From NCBI RefSeq assembly GCF_037572415.1, contig NZ_JBBHLB010000001.1, forward strand, positions 124,001 to 188,000: a stretch of DNA of 64,000 nucleotides, read 5' to 3'. This document shows, one piece after another, positions 50,108 to 58,561 of this stretch. Made by a program: the position numbers and the translations under genes. Numbering within the stretch: the stretch's first letter is position 1; the number at the start of each line of letters is the position of its first letter. Source of the DNA: Flavonifractor porci (GTDB lineage Bacteria > Bacillota > Clostridia > Oscillospirales > Oscillospiraceae). Under the pieces are notes generated by a model. It had not been told where the DNA came from, did no database searches, and worked only from the letters and a program-made list of their open reading frames with translations.

Positions 50108-50774
50108 ATTCGTGGGAATGGCTATGTGTTCTGGTCATCAGGTTGCGAAAGCTTTCCATCAGATTTTCCTGATGGACCTCCGCTGCACGGAAGCGGAAGA
50201 GTGCAAAATTCAGATTGAACAACGTACCCAGTACGATGGCGGAGATCACGGTGCCGATACCGACCTGGCCGCCCAACAGCCAGCCGAGAATGATCACACC
50301 GATCTCCACAACCGCCCGGCACAGACCTACAGAGTGTTTGGTTTTTCGGGCCAGGGCTACCATCAGGGAGTCCCGGGGGCCGGCGCCCAGAGCGGCCTTC
50401 ATATACAGCCAGGTACCGACAGCCAGCAGTTCCAGACCGCCCAGGAGCATCAGGATGCCGGAAAACAGATTTTCCATCAGTGGGATCCACCCCTGGGCCA
50501 GCATATAGTCAATAAAAATGGCGCATAGGGTGATATTTAAAATGGTACCCAGGCCAAAGCCCTCCCCACACAGGATGGCAACACCGATAGCGGCGGCGCC
50601 GACGATGATGGAAGCTGTACCGTATGTGATTCCAAATGTTTGAGCCATGCCCTGCTGCAGGACGCTCCATGGCTCCAATCCAATGTTGGCCTGGAGCATC
50701 ATAACAATGCCCACCGCGCTGATCACCATGCCTAAAACAACCCAGAGCAGCCGGCGGGGATAGTGATAATCCAT
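50106..50774 (-). CDS. YczE/YitT-like integral membrane protein
   Basis: The 222-residue protein has about five to six membrane segments. It shows the YczE family features: a conserved N-terminal LLWVVLGMVISAVGIVMMLQ, IGLEPWSVLQQGMAQTFGIT after the first helix, and LGAGPRDSLMVALARKT in the middle. The C-terminus is His-rich (THSHSHE). Function is unknown; the YitT relatives are putative transporters. The start at 50774 follows GGGAGG. It lies 44 bases after the YheO-like regulator gene on the same strand and may be cotranscribed. Confidence 0.75.
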   Translation of the reverse strand: MDYHYPRRLLWVVLGMVISAVGIVMMLQANIGLEPWSVLQQGMAQTFGITYGTASIIVGAAAIGVAILCGEGFGLGTILNITLCAIFIDYMLAQGWIPLMENLFSGILMLLGGLELLAVGTWLYMKAALGAGPRDSLMVALARKTKHSVGLCRAVVEIGVIILGWLLGGQVGIGTVISAIVLGTLFNLNFALFRFRAAEVHQENLMESFRNLMTRTHSHSHE

Positions 50775-50818
50775 CTTGATCGAACCTCCCAATGAAACTG
50801 AGGAACGGGGGAGAGGCC

Positions 50819-51508
50819 TCATGCCTCTTCCTTGCGGATCGCGCTCAGATAACGATATACGCTGGCCTGGGAACATTCCAAAGCGTCCGCCACATCTTTC
50901 ACCGCTCCCTTGAGCAAGAAAACGCCCTCGCTGTCCAGGGCCCCGATGATTTGGATGCGTTCTTCAGCATTGAGACGGTCTGCTGTGATGCCTCTGCGTT
51001 CCAGTTCCCGGAGCACTGCCTCGGTAGCTACGCCGTGAATGGAGTTGTGAAAACGCTCTGCCGGGGCAAACCGATCCGCAACAGACTCATCTACCTGAAA
51101 ATTGGTATCTACAAAATGGTCAGGATGGCAGAGCCGCAGCAATGCGTCGCTGACTGCCTGAAAACGGCTATCATCAAAATTGATGCACAGCATTCCGATC
51201 AGCCTGCCGTCATGCTTGATGAACATAGTGGAGGAGCGCAGGGTTTTGCCGGTACTGGACACTCCAAGATAGTGAAGGATATAGTCTTGATTTTCGTAGC
51301 TTTTGTCCCGCAGGATACGCAGGGCAACGTTGGTCAGAGGGGCTCCTACTTCCCGGCCGCTGACATGATTGTTGGCGATGGCTACGATGGAGCGGTCTTT
51401 GTCCGTCAGATCATGAAGAGCCACCTCATAATCGGGACCCAGGGCATAGCCCAAAAACTCAGTCAGCTTGATGTAATGCTGCAACAATGGACTGGCCAAT
51501 CGGCTCAC
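50819..51508 (-). CDS. YheO/DauR-type regulator (PAS-like plus HTH)
   Basis: The 229-residue protein has the YheO-like PAS_6 domain (about 10-120: EFLGYALGPDYEVALHDLTD, SIVAIANNHVSGREVGAP) and a C-terminal HTH_22 (about 175-225: GVFLLKGAVKDVADALECSQ, ASVYRYLSAI). Relatives control amino-acid catabolic genes in response to a ligand. It is divergent from ridA and the lyase gene, so those are the natural targets. The 290-base AT-rich gap between them has no other gene. Confidence 0.8.
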   Translation of the reverse strand: MSRLASPLLQHYIKLTEFLGYALGPDYEVALHDLTDKDRSIVAIANNHVSGREVGAPLTNVALRILRDKSYENQDYILHYLGVSSTGKTLRSSTMFIKHDGRLIGMLCINFDDSRFQAVSDALLRLCHPDHFVDTNFQVDESVADRFAPAERFHNSIHGVATEAVLRELERRGITADRLNAEERIQIIGALDSEGVFLLKGAVKDVADALECSQASVYRYLSAIRKEEA

Positions 51509-51734
51509 CTCTATCCTTAATATTAGGCTCAGATTCTCTGTTGATCAAAAGACGCATCAAATTACATACACTTTTTATTTAGTATAGCGGATAATCGTCA
51601 TAATGTCAAAAGAAGATTAGAGTAATTTTCTCATCGCAAAAATTTTTTTAAGTTATAGCAAAAAAATTGTATTGATAATTCCTACAAAATATCAAGGTCA
51701 AATTGTAAAATCGTACGAAATGAACAAAAGCGTG

Positions 51735-51763
51735 TTGACAAAAAATTATCTCCGTGATAAATT
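51735..51763 (+). promoter_or_regulatory. Promoter of the ridA/lyase unit
   Basis: TTGACA (51735-51740) and TAAATT (51758-51763) are 17 bases apart, and the ribosome site AAAAGGAGG for ridA starts 15 bases later. The AT-rich DNA upstream (51600-51730) probably holds regulator sites for the YheO-like protein. Confidence 0.65.
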
Positions 51764-51798
51764 ACTGTTGCCAAGTGAAAAGGAGGCGGAAAGCAAAT

Positions 51799-52176
51799 AT
51801 GAAAAAAATCGTCAATACCGACAAGGCGCCCGCGGCCATCGGCCCTTACGCTCAGGCGGTTGAGATCGACGGTCTGGTCATCACTTCCGGCCAGCTCCCC
51901 ATCGATCCCGCTACCGGTGCGTTCCCGGAAGGCATTGCGGAGCAGACTCGTCAGTCCCTGACCAACGTGAAGTCCATCCTGGCCGAGGCTGGCCTGGGCA
52001 TGGATAAGGTTGTCAAGACCACTGTGTTCCTCAGCGACATGAACAACTTCGGCGCTATGAACGAGGTGTACGCTACCTTCTTCGGCGAGGGTGGCTATCC
52101 TGCCCGCTCTGCTGTTGAAGTGGCTCGTCTGCCCAAGGATGCCCTTGTGGAGATTGAGGTCATCGCCGTCAAGTAA
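51799..52176 (+). CDS. ridA: RidA family enamine/imine deaminase
   Basis: The 125-residue protein has all RidA hallmarks: IGPYAQAVEIDGLVITSGQL at the N-terminus, the conserved VKTTVFLSDMNNFGAMNEVY, and the arginine in PARSAVEVARLPKDALVEIE that binds the carboxylate. RidA hydrolyses reactive 2-aminoacrylate and related imines released by PLP lyases. It lies directly before a beta-eliminating lyase gene, which would produce that toxic intermediate. ATG 51799 has GGAGG at the right distance. Codon use is highly biased. Confidence 0.92.
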   Translation: MKKIVNTDKAPAAIGPYAQAVEIDGLVITSGQLPIDPATGAFPEGIAEQTRQSLTNVKSILAEAGLGMDKVVKTTVFLSDMNNFGAMNEVYATFFGEGGYPARSAVEVARLPKDALVEIEVIAVK

Positions 52177-52229
52177 GCTCCAAATCCCCTATATACCACA
52201 TTCGAAAAGGTTACTGTCCGCCTGTTGAA

Positions 52230-52250
52230 GGAGTCGGAACAGCCGACTCC
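52230..52250 (+). promoter_or_regulatory. Hairpin between ridA and the lyase gene
   Basis: GGAGTCGG (52230-52237) pairs with CCGACTCC (52243-52250) around AACAG, with no T run. It may be a processing site or partial attenuator that sets the ratio of the two products. Confidence 0.5.
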
Positions 52251-52316
52251 CGACGACCGGGGTATCCTCTAATAAAATGATGGCGCAAAGCGCCGTATTA
52301 AATGGAGGTAAACAAA

Positions 52317-53978
52317 ATGGACAAGAATGTGAAGCACTACCCTCTGGCTCAGACCGTTGAGATGCCCCAGCACTGTGCGTATGTGGTGCGCGACCTGCCC
52401 CAGGCTACTGTTGAGCAGCGTGAGCGTGCCCTGAACGCCACCCACTGGAATGAGTTCTCTTTCCCCTCCGGCCTGCTGACCGTTGATATGCTGTCCGACT
52501 CCGGTACCACCGCTATGACCAACCAGCAGTGGGCTACCATGATGCTGGGCGACGAGGCCTACGGCCGCAACACCGGTTACTATGTCCTGCTGGACACCTT
52601 CCGCGACATCTTTGAGCGCGGCGGCGAGAAGAACTGGAAGAAGAGCATCGACCTGGTCCGCACCGACTGCCGTGACCTGGAGAAGATGATGGATGAGCTG
52701 TTCCTCTGCGAGTACGAGGGCGGCCTGTTCAACGGCGGCGCCAAGCAGATGGAGCGCCCCAACGCCTTCATCATTCAGCAGGGCCGCGCCGCTGAGTCCG
52801 TGCTGATGGAGATCGTGAAGAAGATCCTGACTGCCCGTCATCCCGGCAAGGTCTTCACCATCCCCTCCAACGGCCACTTCGACACCACCGAGGGCAACAT
52901 CAAGCAGATGGGTTCCGTGCCTCGTAACCTGTACAACAAGGAGCTGCTGTACGAAGTTCCCGAAGGCGGCAAGTATGAGAAGAACCCCTTCAAGGGCAAC
53001 ATGGACATCGAGAAGCTGGAGCAGCTGATCAATGCCGTGGGCGTGGAGAACGTGCCCCTGATCTTCACCTGCATTACCAACAACCCCATCTGCGGCCAGC
53101 CCGTCTCCATGGCTAACATCCGCGAGATCAACCGCGTGGCCCACAAGTATGACATTCCTCTGGTCTTCGACGTGGCTCGCTGGGCTGAGAACGCCTACTA
53201 CATCAAGATGAACGAGGAAGGCTATGCCGACAAGTCCATCGCTGAGATCGCCACCGAGATGTTCTCCTACTGCGACGCCTTCACCATGTCCGCCAAGAAG
53301 GACGGCCACGCCAACATGGGCGGCATGCTGGCCTTCCGTGACCAGGGCCTGTTCTGGAAGAAGTTCTCCGACTTCAACGAGGACGGCACCGTTAAGACCG
53401 ACGTGGGCGTGCTCATCAAGGTCAAGCAGATCTCTTGCTACGGCAACGACTCCTACGGCGGCATGTCCGGCCGTGACATCATGGCTCTGGCTGCTGGTCT
53501 GTATGAGTCCTGCGACTTCAACTATCAGCATGACCGTGCCATGCAGTGTGAGTACCTGGCTCAGGGCTTCTACAATGCTGGCGTGAAGGGCGTTGTTCTG
53601 CCCGCCGGCGGCCACGCTGTGTACATCAACATGGACGAGTTCTTCGACGGCAAGCGCGATCACACCACCTTTGCCGGCACTGGCTTCTCTCTGGAGCTGA
53701 TCCGCCGCTATGGTATCCGCGTGTCCGAGCTGGGCGACTTCTCCATGGAGTACGACCTGAAGACTCCCGAGCAGCAGGCTGAGCTGGCCAACGTGGTCCG
53801 CTTCGCTATCGACCGCAGCCGTCTGACCAAGGAGCACCTGGACTACGTCATCGCCGCTGTGGCTCAGCTGTACAAGGACCGCGAGTCCATCCCCAACATG
53901 CGTATCCTGTGGGGCCACAAGCTGCCCATGCGTCACTTCCATGCCTTCCTGGAGCCCTATCCCAACGAGGAGAAGTAA
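52317..53978 (+). CDS. Tryptophanase/tyrosine phenol-lyase-like beta-eliminating lyase
   Basis: This 553-residue fold-type I PLP enzyme belongs to the beta-eliminating lyase family. The Schiff-base lysine lies in SAKKDGHANMGGMLAF near 325, and the cofactor region around ITNNPICGQPVSMANIREIN and VFDVARWAENAYYIK precedes it. Known tryptophanases and tyrosine phenol-lyases are about 455-475 residues; this one is some 80 longer, mainly at the N-terminus and in loops. It would cleave an aromatic or related amino acid to pyruvate, ammonia and a leaving group. The exact substrate cannot be told. ATG 52317 follows GGAGG; the in-frame ATG at 52302 overlaps that site. Codon bias is extreme, indicating high expression. 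Confidence 0.85.
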   Translation: MDKNVKHYPLAQTVEMPQHCAYVVRDLPQATVEQRERALNATHWNEFSFPSGLLTVDMLSDSGTTAMTNQQWATMMLGDEAYGRNTGYYVLLDTFRDIFERGGEKNWKKSIDLVRTDCRDLEKMMDELFLCEYEGGLFNGGAKQMERPNAFIIQQGRAAESVLMEIVKKILTARHPGKVFTIPSNGHFDTTEGNIKQMGSVPRNLYNKELLYEVPEGGKYEKNPFKGNMDIEKLEQLINAVGVENVPLIFTCITNNPICGQPVSMANIREINRVAHKYDIPLVFDVARWAENAYYIKMNEEGYADKSIAEIATEMFSYCDAFTMSAKKDGHANMGGMLAFRDQGLFWKKFSDFNEDGTVKTDVGVLIKVKQISCYGNDSYGGMSGRDIMALAAGLYESCDFNYQHDRAMQCEYLAQGFYNAGVKGVVLPAGGHAVYINMDEFFDGKRDHTTFAGTGFSLELIRRYGIRVSELGDFSMEYDLKTPEQQAELANVVRFAIDRSRLTKEHLDYVIAAVAQLYKDRESIPNMRILWGHKLPMRHFHAFLEPYPNEEK

Positions 53979-54050
53979 GACGCGCCGTCGCATGGCCTCA
54001 AAAACAATGTGACGTAACTGCATCACGCGGAAGTATGCAGACACAATGAA

Positions 54051-54095
54051 CGGCGGCGCCCACGAACTCAATACTTCGTTCGTCGGGCGCCGTCG
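54051..54095 (+). promoter_or_regulatory. Long imperfect hairpin between the lyase and transporter genes
   Basis: GGCGCCC plus CGAAC (54055-54067) pairs with GTTCG plus GGGCGCC (54078-54091). A run of T is lacking. It may attenuate or process the message before the transporter gene. Confidence 0.5.
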
Positions 54096-54150
54096 CACAT
54101 AATAGCAAAGGTTTGTCAGACAATTTAAGAGGGAATAAGGAGGGTCTATT

Positions 54151-55560
54151 ATGTCAGGCTCCGCTCCTAGCAATGTTGAAAACCGCGATGGATTTAAAAG
54201 CAAATGGGGCTTTATCCTCGCGTGCATCGGCTCTGCCGTAGGCATGGCCAACATCTGGCGTTTCCCCTACATGGTCGCCAAATATGGCGGCATGACGTTC
54301 CTGCTTCCGTACTTCCTGTTCGTCGTTCTCATCGGTATGTCCGGCGTGATGGAAGAGTTCTCCCTGGGCCGCTGGGGCGGCGCGGGTCCCGTTGGTTCTT
54401 TTGGTAAGGCTGTTGAGGACCGGGGCGGCAAGCGCCGGATCGGCGAAGTCATCGGCGCCATTCCCGTCATCGGCTCCATGGGTCTGGCCATCGGCTACAC
54501 CGTGGTTATGGGCTGGATCTTCAAGTACACCAAGATGGCCATCTCCGGCGAGTTGTTTGCCATGGGCCAGAACATGGACAATATCATTGGCACTTTCTCG
54601 GCTGCTGCTCCTGAGACCAAGACTCTGGGCGAAGGCGTGGGCATGATGCTCCAGAACGGTATCTTCGGCATCGGCAACGGCGTGTGGATCATCGTAGCCA
54701 TTGTGGTCTCCGTGGTCATTATGGCCCTGGGCGTGTCCGGCGGCATTGAGAAGGCCTGTAAGGTCATGATTCCCACTCTGTTCGGCCTGTTCCTGATCAT
54801 GGCTGTGTACATCGCCACCCTGCCCGGCGCCGGCGACGGTTACAAGTTCATCTTCTCCCTGAATCCTCAGGGTCTGCTGGACTGGCACGTTTGGATTTTT
54901 GCCTTTGGTCAGGCATTCTTCTCCCTGTCTGTGGCTGGCAATGGTTCCGTTATTTACGGTTCTTACCTGGGTAAGGACGTGGAGATTTCCTCTTCCGCCC
55001 GCAATGTGGCCGTGTTTGATACTCTGGCTGCTCTGGTTGCCATGTTCGTGATCATTCCCGCTATGGCTACCACCGGCGGCCAGCTGGACAGCAATGGCCC
55101 TGGCCTGATGTTCATCGCTCTGCCCGGCGTGTTCAACGGCATGGGCGGCATTGGCTGGGTCATCGGTGCCTTCTTCTTCATCGCCGTGCTCTTCGCCGGC
55201 ACCACCTCTATCATCAACCTGTATGAGACCCCTGTGGCCTTCATGCAGGAGAAGCTGAAGCTCAACCGACTGGTGTCCACCATCGTGATTCACGTCATCG
55301 GCCTGGTTGTTGCTCTGCTCATCCAGCCCTGGACCTCTCAGTGGATGGACATGGTTTCCATCTACATCTGCCCCTTCGGCGCTGCCTTGGCTGGTGTGAT
55401 GTTCTTCTGGGTCATGAAGAAAAAGACCGCTCTGGATGCAGTCAATCAGGGTGCCAAGAAGCCCATCGGCGGCTGGTTCTACCCCTTCGGCAAGTTCATC
55501 TATGTGCCTCTGTGCATCGTGGCTCTGATTGCCGGCGCTGCGCTGGGCGGCATCGGCTGA
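54151..55560 (+). CDS. Neurotransmitter:sodium symporter family transporter
   Basis: The 469-residue membrane protein has the NSS signature GSAVGMANIWRFPYMVAKYG at 22-41, with the unwound first helix that binds Na+ and substrate, and about 11-12 membrane segments. Bacterial NSS proteins import amino acids with sodium; TnaT carries tryptophan. Its place behind the tryptophanase-like gene suggests it feeds that enzyme. AAGGAGG precedes the ATG at 54151. A strong terminator follows. Confidence 0.9.
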   Translation: MSGSAPSNVENRDGFKSKWGFILACIGSAVGMANIWRFPYMVAKYGGMTFLLPYFLFVVLIGMSGVMEEFSLGRWGGAGPVGSFGKAVEDRGGKRRIGEVIGAIPVIGSMGLAIGYTVVMGWIFKYTKMAISGELFAMGQNMDNIIGTFSAAAPETKTLGEGVGMMLQNGIFGIGNGVWIIVAIVVSVVIMALGVSGGIEKACKVMIPTLFGLFLIMAVYIATLPGAGDGYKFIFSLNPQGLLDWHVWIFAFGQAFFSLSVAGNGSVIYGSYLGKDVEISSSARNVAVFDTLAALVAMFVIIPAMATTGGQLDSNGPGLMFIALPGVFNGMGGIGWVIGAFFFIAVLFAGTTSIINLYETPVAFMQEKLKLNRLVSTIVIHVIGLVVALLIQPWTSQWMDMVSIYICPFGAALAGVMFFWVMKKKTALDAVNQGAKKPIGGWFYPFGKFIYVPLCIVALIAGAALGGIG

Positions 55561-55582
55561 TCTGCCGAGCAGTTACAAAACA

Positions 55583-55619
55583 AAAATGGTCCGCTGCAAT
55601 TTGCAGCGGACCATTTTTT
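55583..55619 (+). terminator. Terminator after the transporter gene
   Basis: AAAATGGTCCGCTGCAA (55583-55599) pairs perfectly with TTGCAGCGGACCATTTT (55601-55617), with more T after it. Confidence 0.92.
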
Positions 55620-55662
55620 ATTTACTGTTCAGCCATGGAAGAGCACGCCATAAATTGCAAAC

Positions 55663-55969
55663 AGGCCGGCCGCATAAGCGGTCGGCCTCAGTCTGTCAAA
55701 AAAGGCGGAACTGATGCGAGAGAGAAATCAGTTCTTGCACCGAAGAAAAGCCCTCGGCAGAGTTTTGCCGCCCGCAGGCGGCAAAACAGAGTAAGAATCT
55801 GTTTTTTCCAAGGACATGAGCCTTGGAAAAACACTTCTCAGCCCGCAAGCGTGCGCGCTTTGCGTGTGCGACGCAGCGGGCTGCATTCCCTCGAAAAAAT
55901 GCTTGCATTTTTGAGAAGCGTGTCGAGCTTTCTCGACACGCTGAGGCCGGCCGCATAAGCGGTCGGCCT
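55663..55969. repeat. Duplicated 26 bp hairpin unit in the gap before fbp
   Basis: The same 26-base sequence (AGGCCGGCCGCATAAGCGGT plus CGGCCT) stands at 55663-55688 and 55944-55969. Each copy is itself an inverted repeat. Between them are further hairpins such as CGTGTCGAG / CTCGACACG (55919-55941). The 420-base gap holds no gene. The second copy is close to the end of fbp on the minus strand and may act as its terminator. Confidence 0.75.
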
Positions 55970-55980
55970 GTTTGCGTAGG

Positions 55981-57972
55981 TCAGCCTTTGTGATCTTCTA
56001 CAATCTCGCCGCTGCGGAAGGCCTGTACCAAGGCCATCAGATCATCGATCTGCTCCTGGAGCTGGCGGCCCACATCAGTACCGGCAATCTTTAGACGGGA
56101 CTCCAGCCGCTCAAACACCACCGAGGTAGAGGTGATATCCTGATTTTCCCGGATAGCATTGGCGCGCCCTGCAAAAGGCTCATGGGAGACCAAACGGAAA
56201 CAGGCCGAATTGTAGATCAAAGTATAGCCGGCAATGCCGGTTGTCTTTTGGTAGGCCTTACAGAAGCCGCCGTCAATGACCAGCAGTTTGCCGCCAGCCT
56301 TCATAGGACTCTCGCCCTTTTTGGACTTTACCGGCACATGGCCGTTGACAATATGACAGTGGGGACCTTCCAGCCCAAACTCTTTCAGCAAGCGCTCGCA
56401 CACCGCTGGGTCATTGTACAGCTGATAGTAGGCGTTTTTAGGTTCGGCCCAGGTGGATTCATCCAGAATGAGTCGCCGCTCAAAGGTGGTCATCCGGTCG
56501 CGGCCAAAAATGGGACTGTTGCGGCCTGCCCACAGGAACCACAGAAAGTCCATGCCGAACTGCCGCTCAGGGGAGCCGGGCTTGTTATAGTAGGCCTGGC
56601 GGGCGTTTTGGTCGGCGTAGTCCAGGAAGGCTTTGCCTGACAGGGTAACGCCGCCGATGGTGAAGGATTGAAGCTGACCATCCGCCGTCATGGGGATACA
56701 GCCGTGGAAGAGCAGATTGCCGTTGTAGATTTTGTACAGGCTGCCCTTGGAGTAGAGGAAACGGACGTGGCGCTGGAGCTTCTCGCTGTGGAGGAAGGAG
56801 CTGGTCAGCTGGTTAATGAGGGTGTTTTCTTCTTCCGTGAGGGTGTAGGGATCGTTGGGGTCCACAGTGGGGAAGTCGGTATCCTCCAGCGGGTAGGTGG
56901 TACCATTGATGGTGATGCACTGATTCTCGTAGTCGATCTTGTCCAGCAGCAGCCGGTCCGCCATACCGAAACAGGGGTTGCGCAGCAGCTTCTGACCCTC
57001 CAGCTTGAAGAGAATGATGGTGATGGCCTTGTGCATTCGGGCCGCCAGCAGCTTATCCTTCTCCGTGTAGTGGGCGGCGTCCTCGTTGGTAAGCTTGACC
57101 TCGAACTGGTGGATATCGCAGTCCTTATATACTTCGTTGGCAAAGACCGACAGGGGCCGCAGGGAAATGCCGTAGCCCGTCTCGATGACCTCCAGGTTGT
57201 TGTAACGCAGGGAGTTGGCCAGTACAGTGGCTACCAGGGTGCGGGAGCCGGAGGCAGCGCCCATCCAAAGTACGTCGTGGTTGCCCCACTGGATGTCCAC
57301 GCTGTGGTAGTTCATCAGGGAATCCAGAATGATGTCCGCCCGGGGGCCACGGTCAAAGATATCGCCTACCAGATGGAGATGGTCCACCGCCAGGCGCTTG
57401 ATGAGCTCGCACAGCTGCACCAGGAAATTGGAGGCCCGGTCGATGTCGATGATAGTAGAGATAATGTTCTCGTAATAGTCCCGCTTGTCCATGTCCTCGT
57501 AGTGGGTGTGGATCATTTCATCGATGATGTAGGCGTACTCAGGAGGCATGGCCTTACGGACCTTGGAACGGGTGTATTTGGAACTGACCAGCCGGCACAT
57601 CTCGATCAAGCGATGAAAGGTGATCCGGTACCACTCCCGCATATCGGCGGTCTCCCGCTCGATTTCCTCCAGCTTCTCCTGAGGATAGTAAATGAGGGTG
57701 GCCAGCTGATCCAGATCGGCCTTGGACACGGTGGTGGCAAACAGGCTGTCCAGCTTCTCGCGTACCACGCCGGAAGCCGAGTTCAGGATGTGAAGGAAGG
57801 CCTCGTACTCGCCGTGGACGTCGGAGATAAAGTGCTCGGTGCCTTTGGGAAGGTTCTGAATGGCGTGGAGGTTGATGATCTCGGTACTGGCGGCCTGGAC
57901 ATTGGGGTACTGCCGGGCCAGCATTTTCAGGTAGTGCAGGTTTTCCGGACGGTATGCTTTCTTGCCTTCCAT
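55981..57972 (-). CDS. fbp: Fructose-1,6-bisphosphatase class III
   Basis: The 663-residue enzyme dephosphorylates fructose 1,6-bisphosphate in gluconeogenesis and is typical of Firmicutes. Metallophosphatase motifs are seen in order: HFISDVHGEYEAF near 48-60, VGDIFDRGPRAD near 205, WGNHDVLWMG near 228, and VNGHVPVK near 540. The N-terminal YRPENLHYLKMLARQYPNVQ is typical of the family. GGAGG lies before the ATG. Length is normal. Confidence 0.95.
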   Translation of the reverse strand: MEGKKAYRPENLHYLKMLARQYPNVQAASTEIINLHAIQNLPKGTEHFISDVHGEYEAFLHILNSASGVVREKLDSLFATTVSKADLDQLATLIYYPQEKLEEIERETADMREWYRITFHRLIEMCRLVSSKYTRSKVRKAMPPEYAYIIDEMIHTHYEDMDKRDYYENIISTIIDIDRASNFLVQLCELIKRLAVDHLHLVGDIFDRGPRADIILDSLMNYHSVDIQWGNHDVLWMGAASGSRTLVATVLANSLRYNNLEVIETGYGISLRPLSVFANEVYKDCDIHQFEVKLTNEDAAHYTEKDKLLAARMHKAITIILFKLEGQKLLRNPCFGMADRLLLDKIDYENQCITINGTTYPLEDTDFPTVDPNDPYTLTEEENTLINQLTSSFLHSEKLQRHVRFLYSKGSLYKIYNGNLLFHGCIPMTADGQLQSFTIGGVTLSGKAFLDYADQNARQAYYNKPGSPERQFGMDFLWFLWAGRNSPIFGRDRMTTFERRLILDESTWAEPKNAYYQLYNDPAVCERLLKEFGLEGPHCHIVNGHVPVKSKKGESPMKAGGKLLVIDGGFCKAYQKTTGIAGYTLIYNSACFRLVSHEPFAGRANAIRENQDITSTSVVFERLESRLKIAGTDVGRQLQEQIDDLMALVQAFRSGEIVEDHKG

Positions 57973-58056
57973 GGAAGGGCCTCCTTTTGGATGTGGTTGC
58001 CAATATTATCCCACTTTATGTGCCTGGTTGCAAGTAGAATCCAACCCTTGTCGGAC

Positions 58057-58112
58057 TTGACAGTGTAAAATTACGGGATATAATTGACATATCAATCATT
58101 GATATGTCAATT
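58057..58112 (+). promoter_or_regulatory. Promoter and 15 bp-arm palindrome (MarR operator)
   Basis: TTGACA (58057-58062) and TATAAT (58079-58084) are 16 bases apart. Overlapping the end of the -10 and the start site is a perfect palindrome AATTGACATATCAAT-C-ATTGATATGTCAATT (arms 58082-58096 and 58098-58112). A MarR dimer bound here would block transcription of its own operon. Confidence 0.88.
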
Positions 58113-58126
58113 GAGAAGGTGAGTAG

Positions 58127-58561
58127 ATGGAAAAGACATTCCATATGCTGCTTTATCGGGCCTTTCATGCCCAACGGGGGATGCTGCGCCCCTGTCTGAC
58201 GGAGGTAGGACTGGGAACAGGGCAGCCCAAGCTGCTGGGTTACCTCAGTCAGCATGGCCCCAGCCGCCAGCGTCAGCTGGCCGACTATTTTGAGATCGAT
58301 CCGGCGGCGGTATGCCGGATGCTGGACAGTCTGGAGAAAGGCGGCTTCGTGACCCGGTGCGGGGACGGACAGGACAAGCGCCGGGACCGGATCGAGATCA
58401 CTCTTGCGGGCCAGAGGGCCTATGACGCCTGGCGGAATTGCTGCCGGACCATGGAGGAACGGATGTTGGAGGGGTTTACGCTGGAGGAGCGGGAGCGATT
58501 TGCCGACTATCTGAGCCGGGCGTATCGAAATCTGAAGACGGCAGGGGAGGGACAGCCATGA
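58127..58561 (+). CDS. MarR-family repressor
   Basis: The 144-residue protein has the MarR winged helix: GLGTGQPKLLGYLSQHGPSR, then RQLADYFEIDPAAVCRMLDS and the wing KGGFVTRCGDGQDKRRDR. MarR proteins release DNA on binding a phenolic or drug ligand. It is the first gene of an operon with two ABC half-transporters and overlaps the first by four bases (ATGA), so it likely controls an exporter of a toxic compound. Confidence 0.9.
   Translation: MEKTFHMLLYRAFHAQRGMLRPCLTEVGLGTGQPKLLGYLSQHGPSRQRQLADYFEIDPAAVCRMLDSLEKGGFVTRCGDGQDKRRDRIEITLAGQRAYDAWRNCCRTMEERMLEGFTLEERERFADYLSRAYRNLKTAGEGQP

Noticed and set aside
52269..54254. Long minus-strand open frame opposite the lyase gene
   Set aside because: It is an antisense artefact of extreme codon bias; the plus strand has a full PLP enzyme with its lysine motif.
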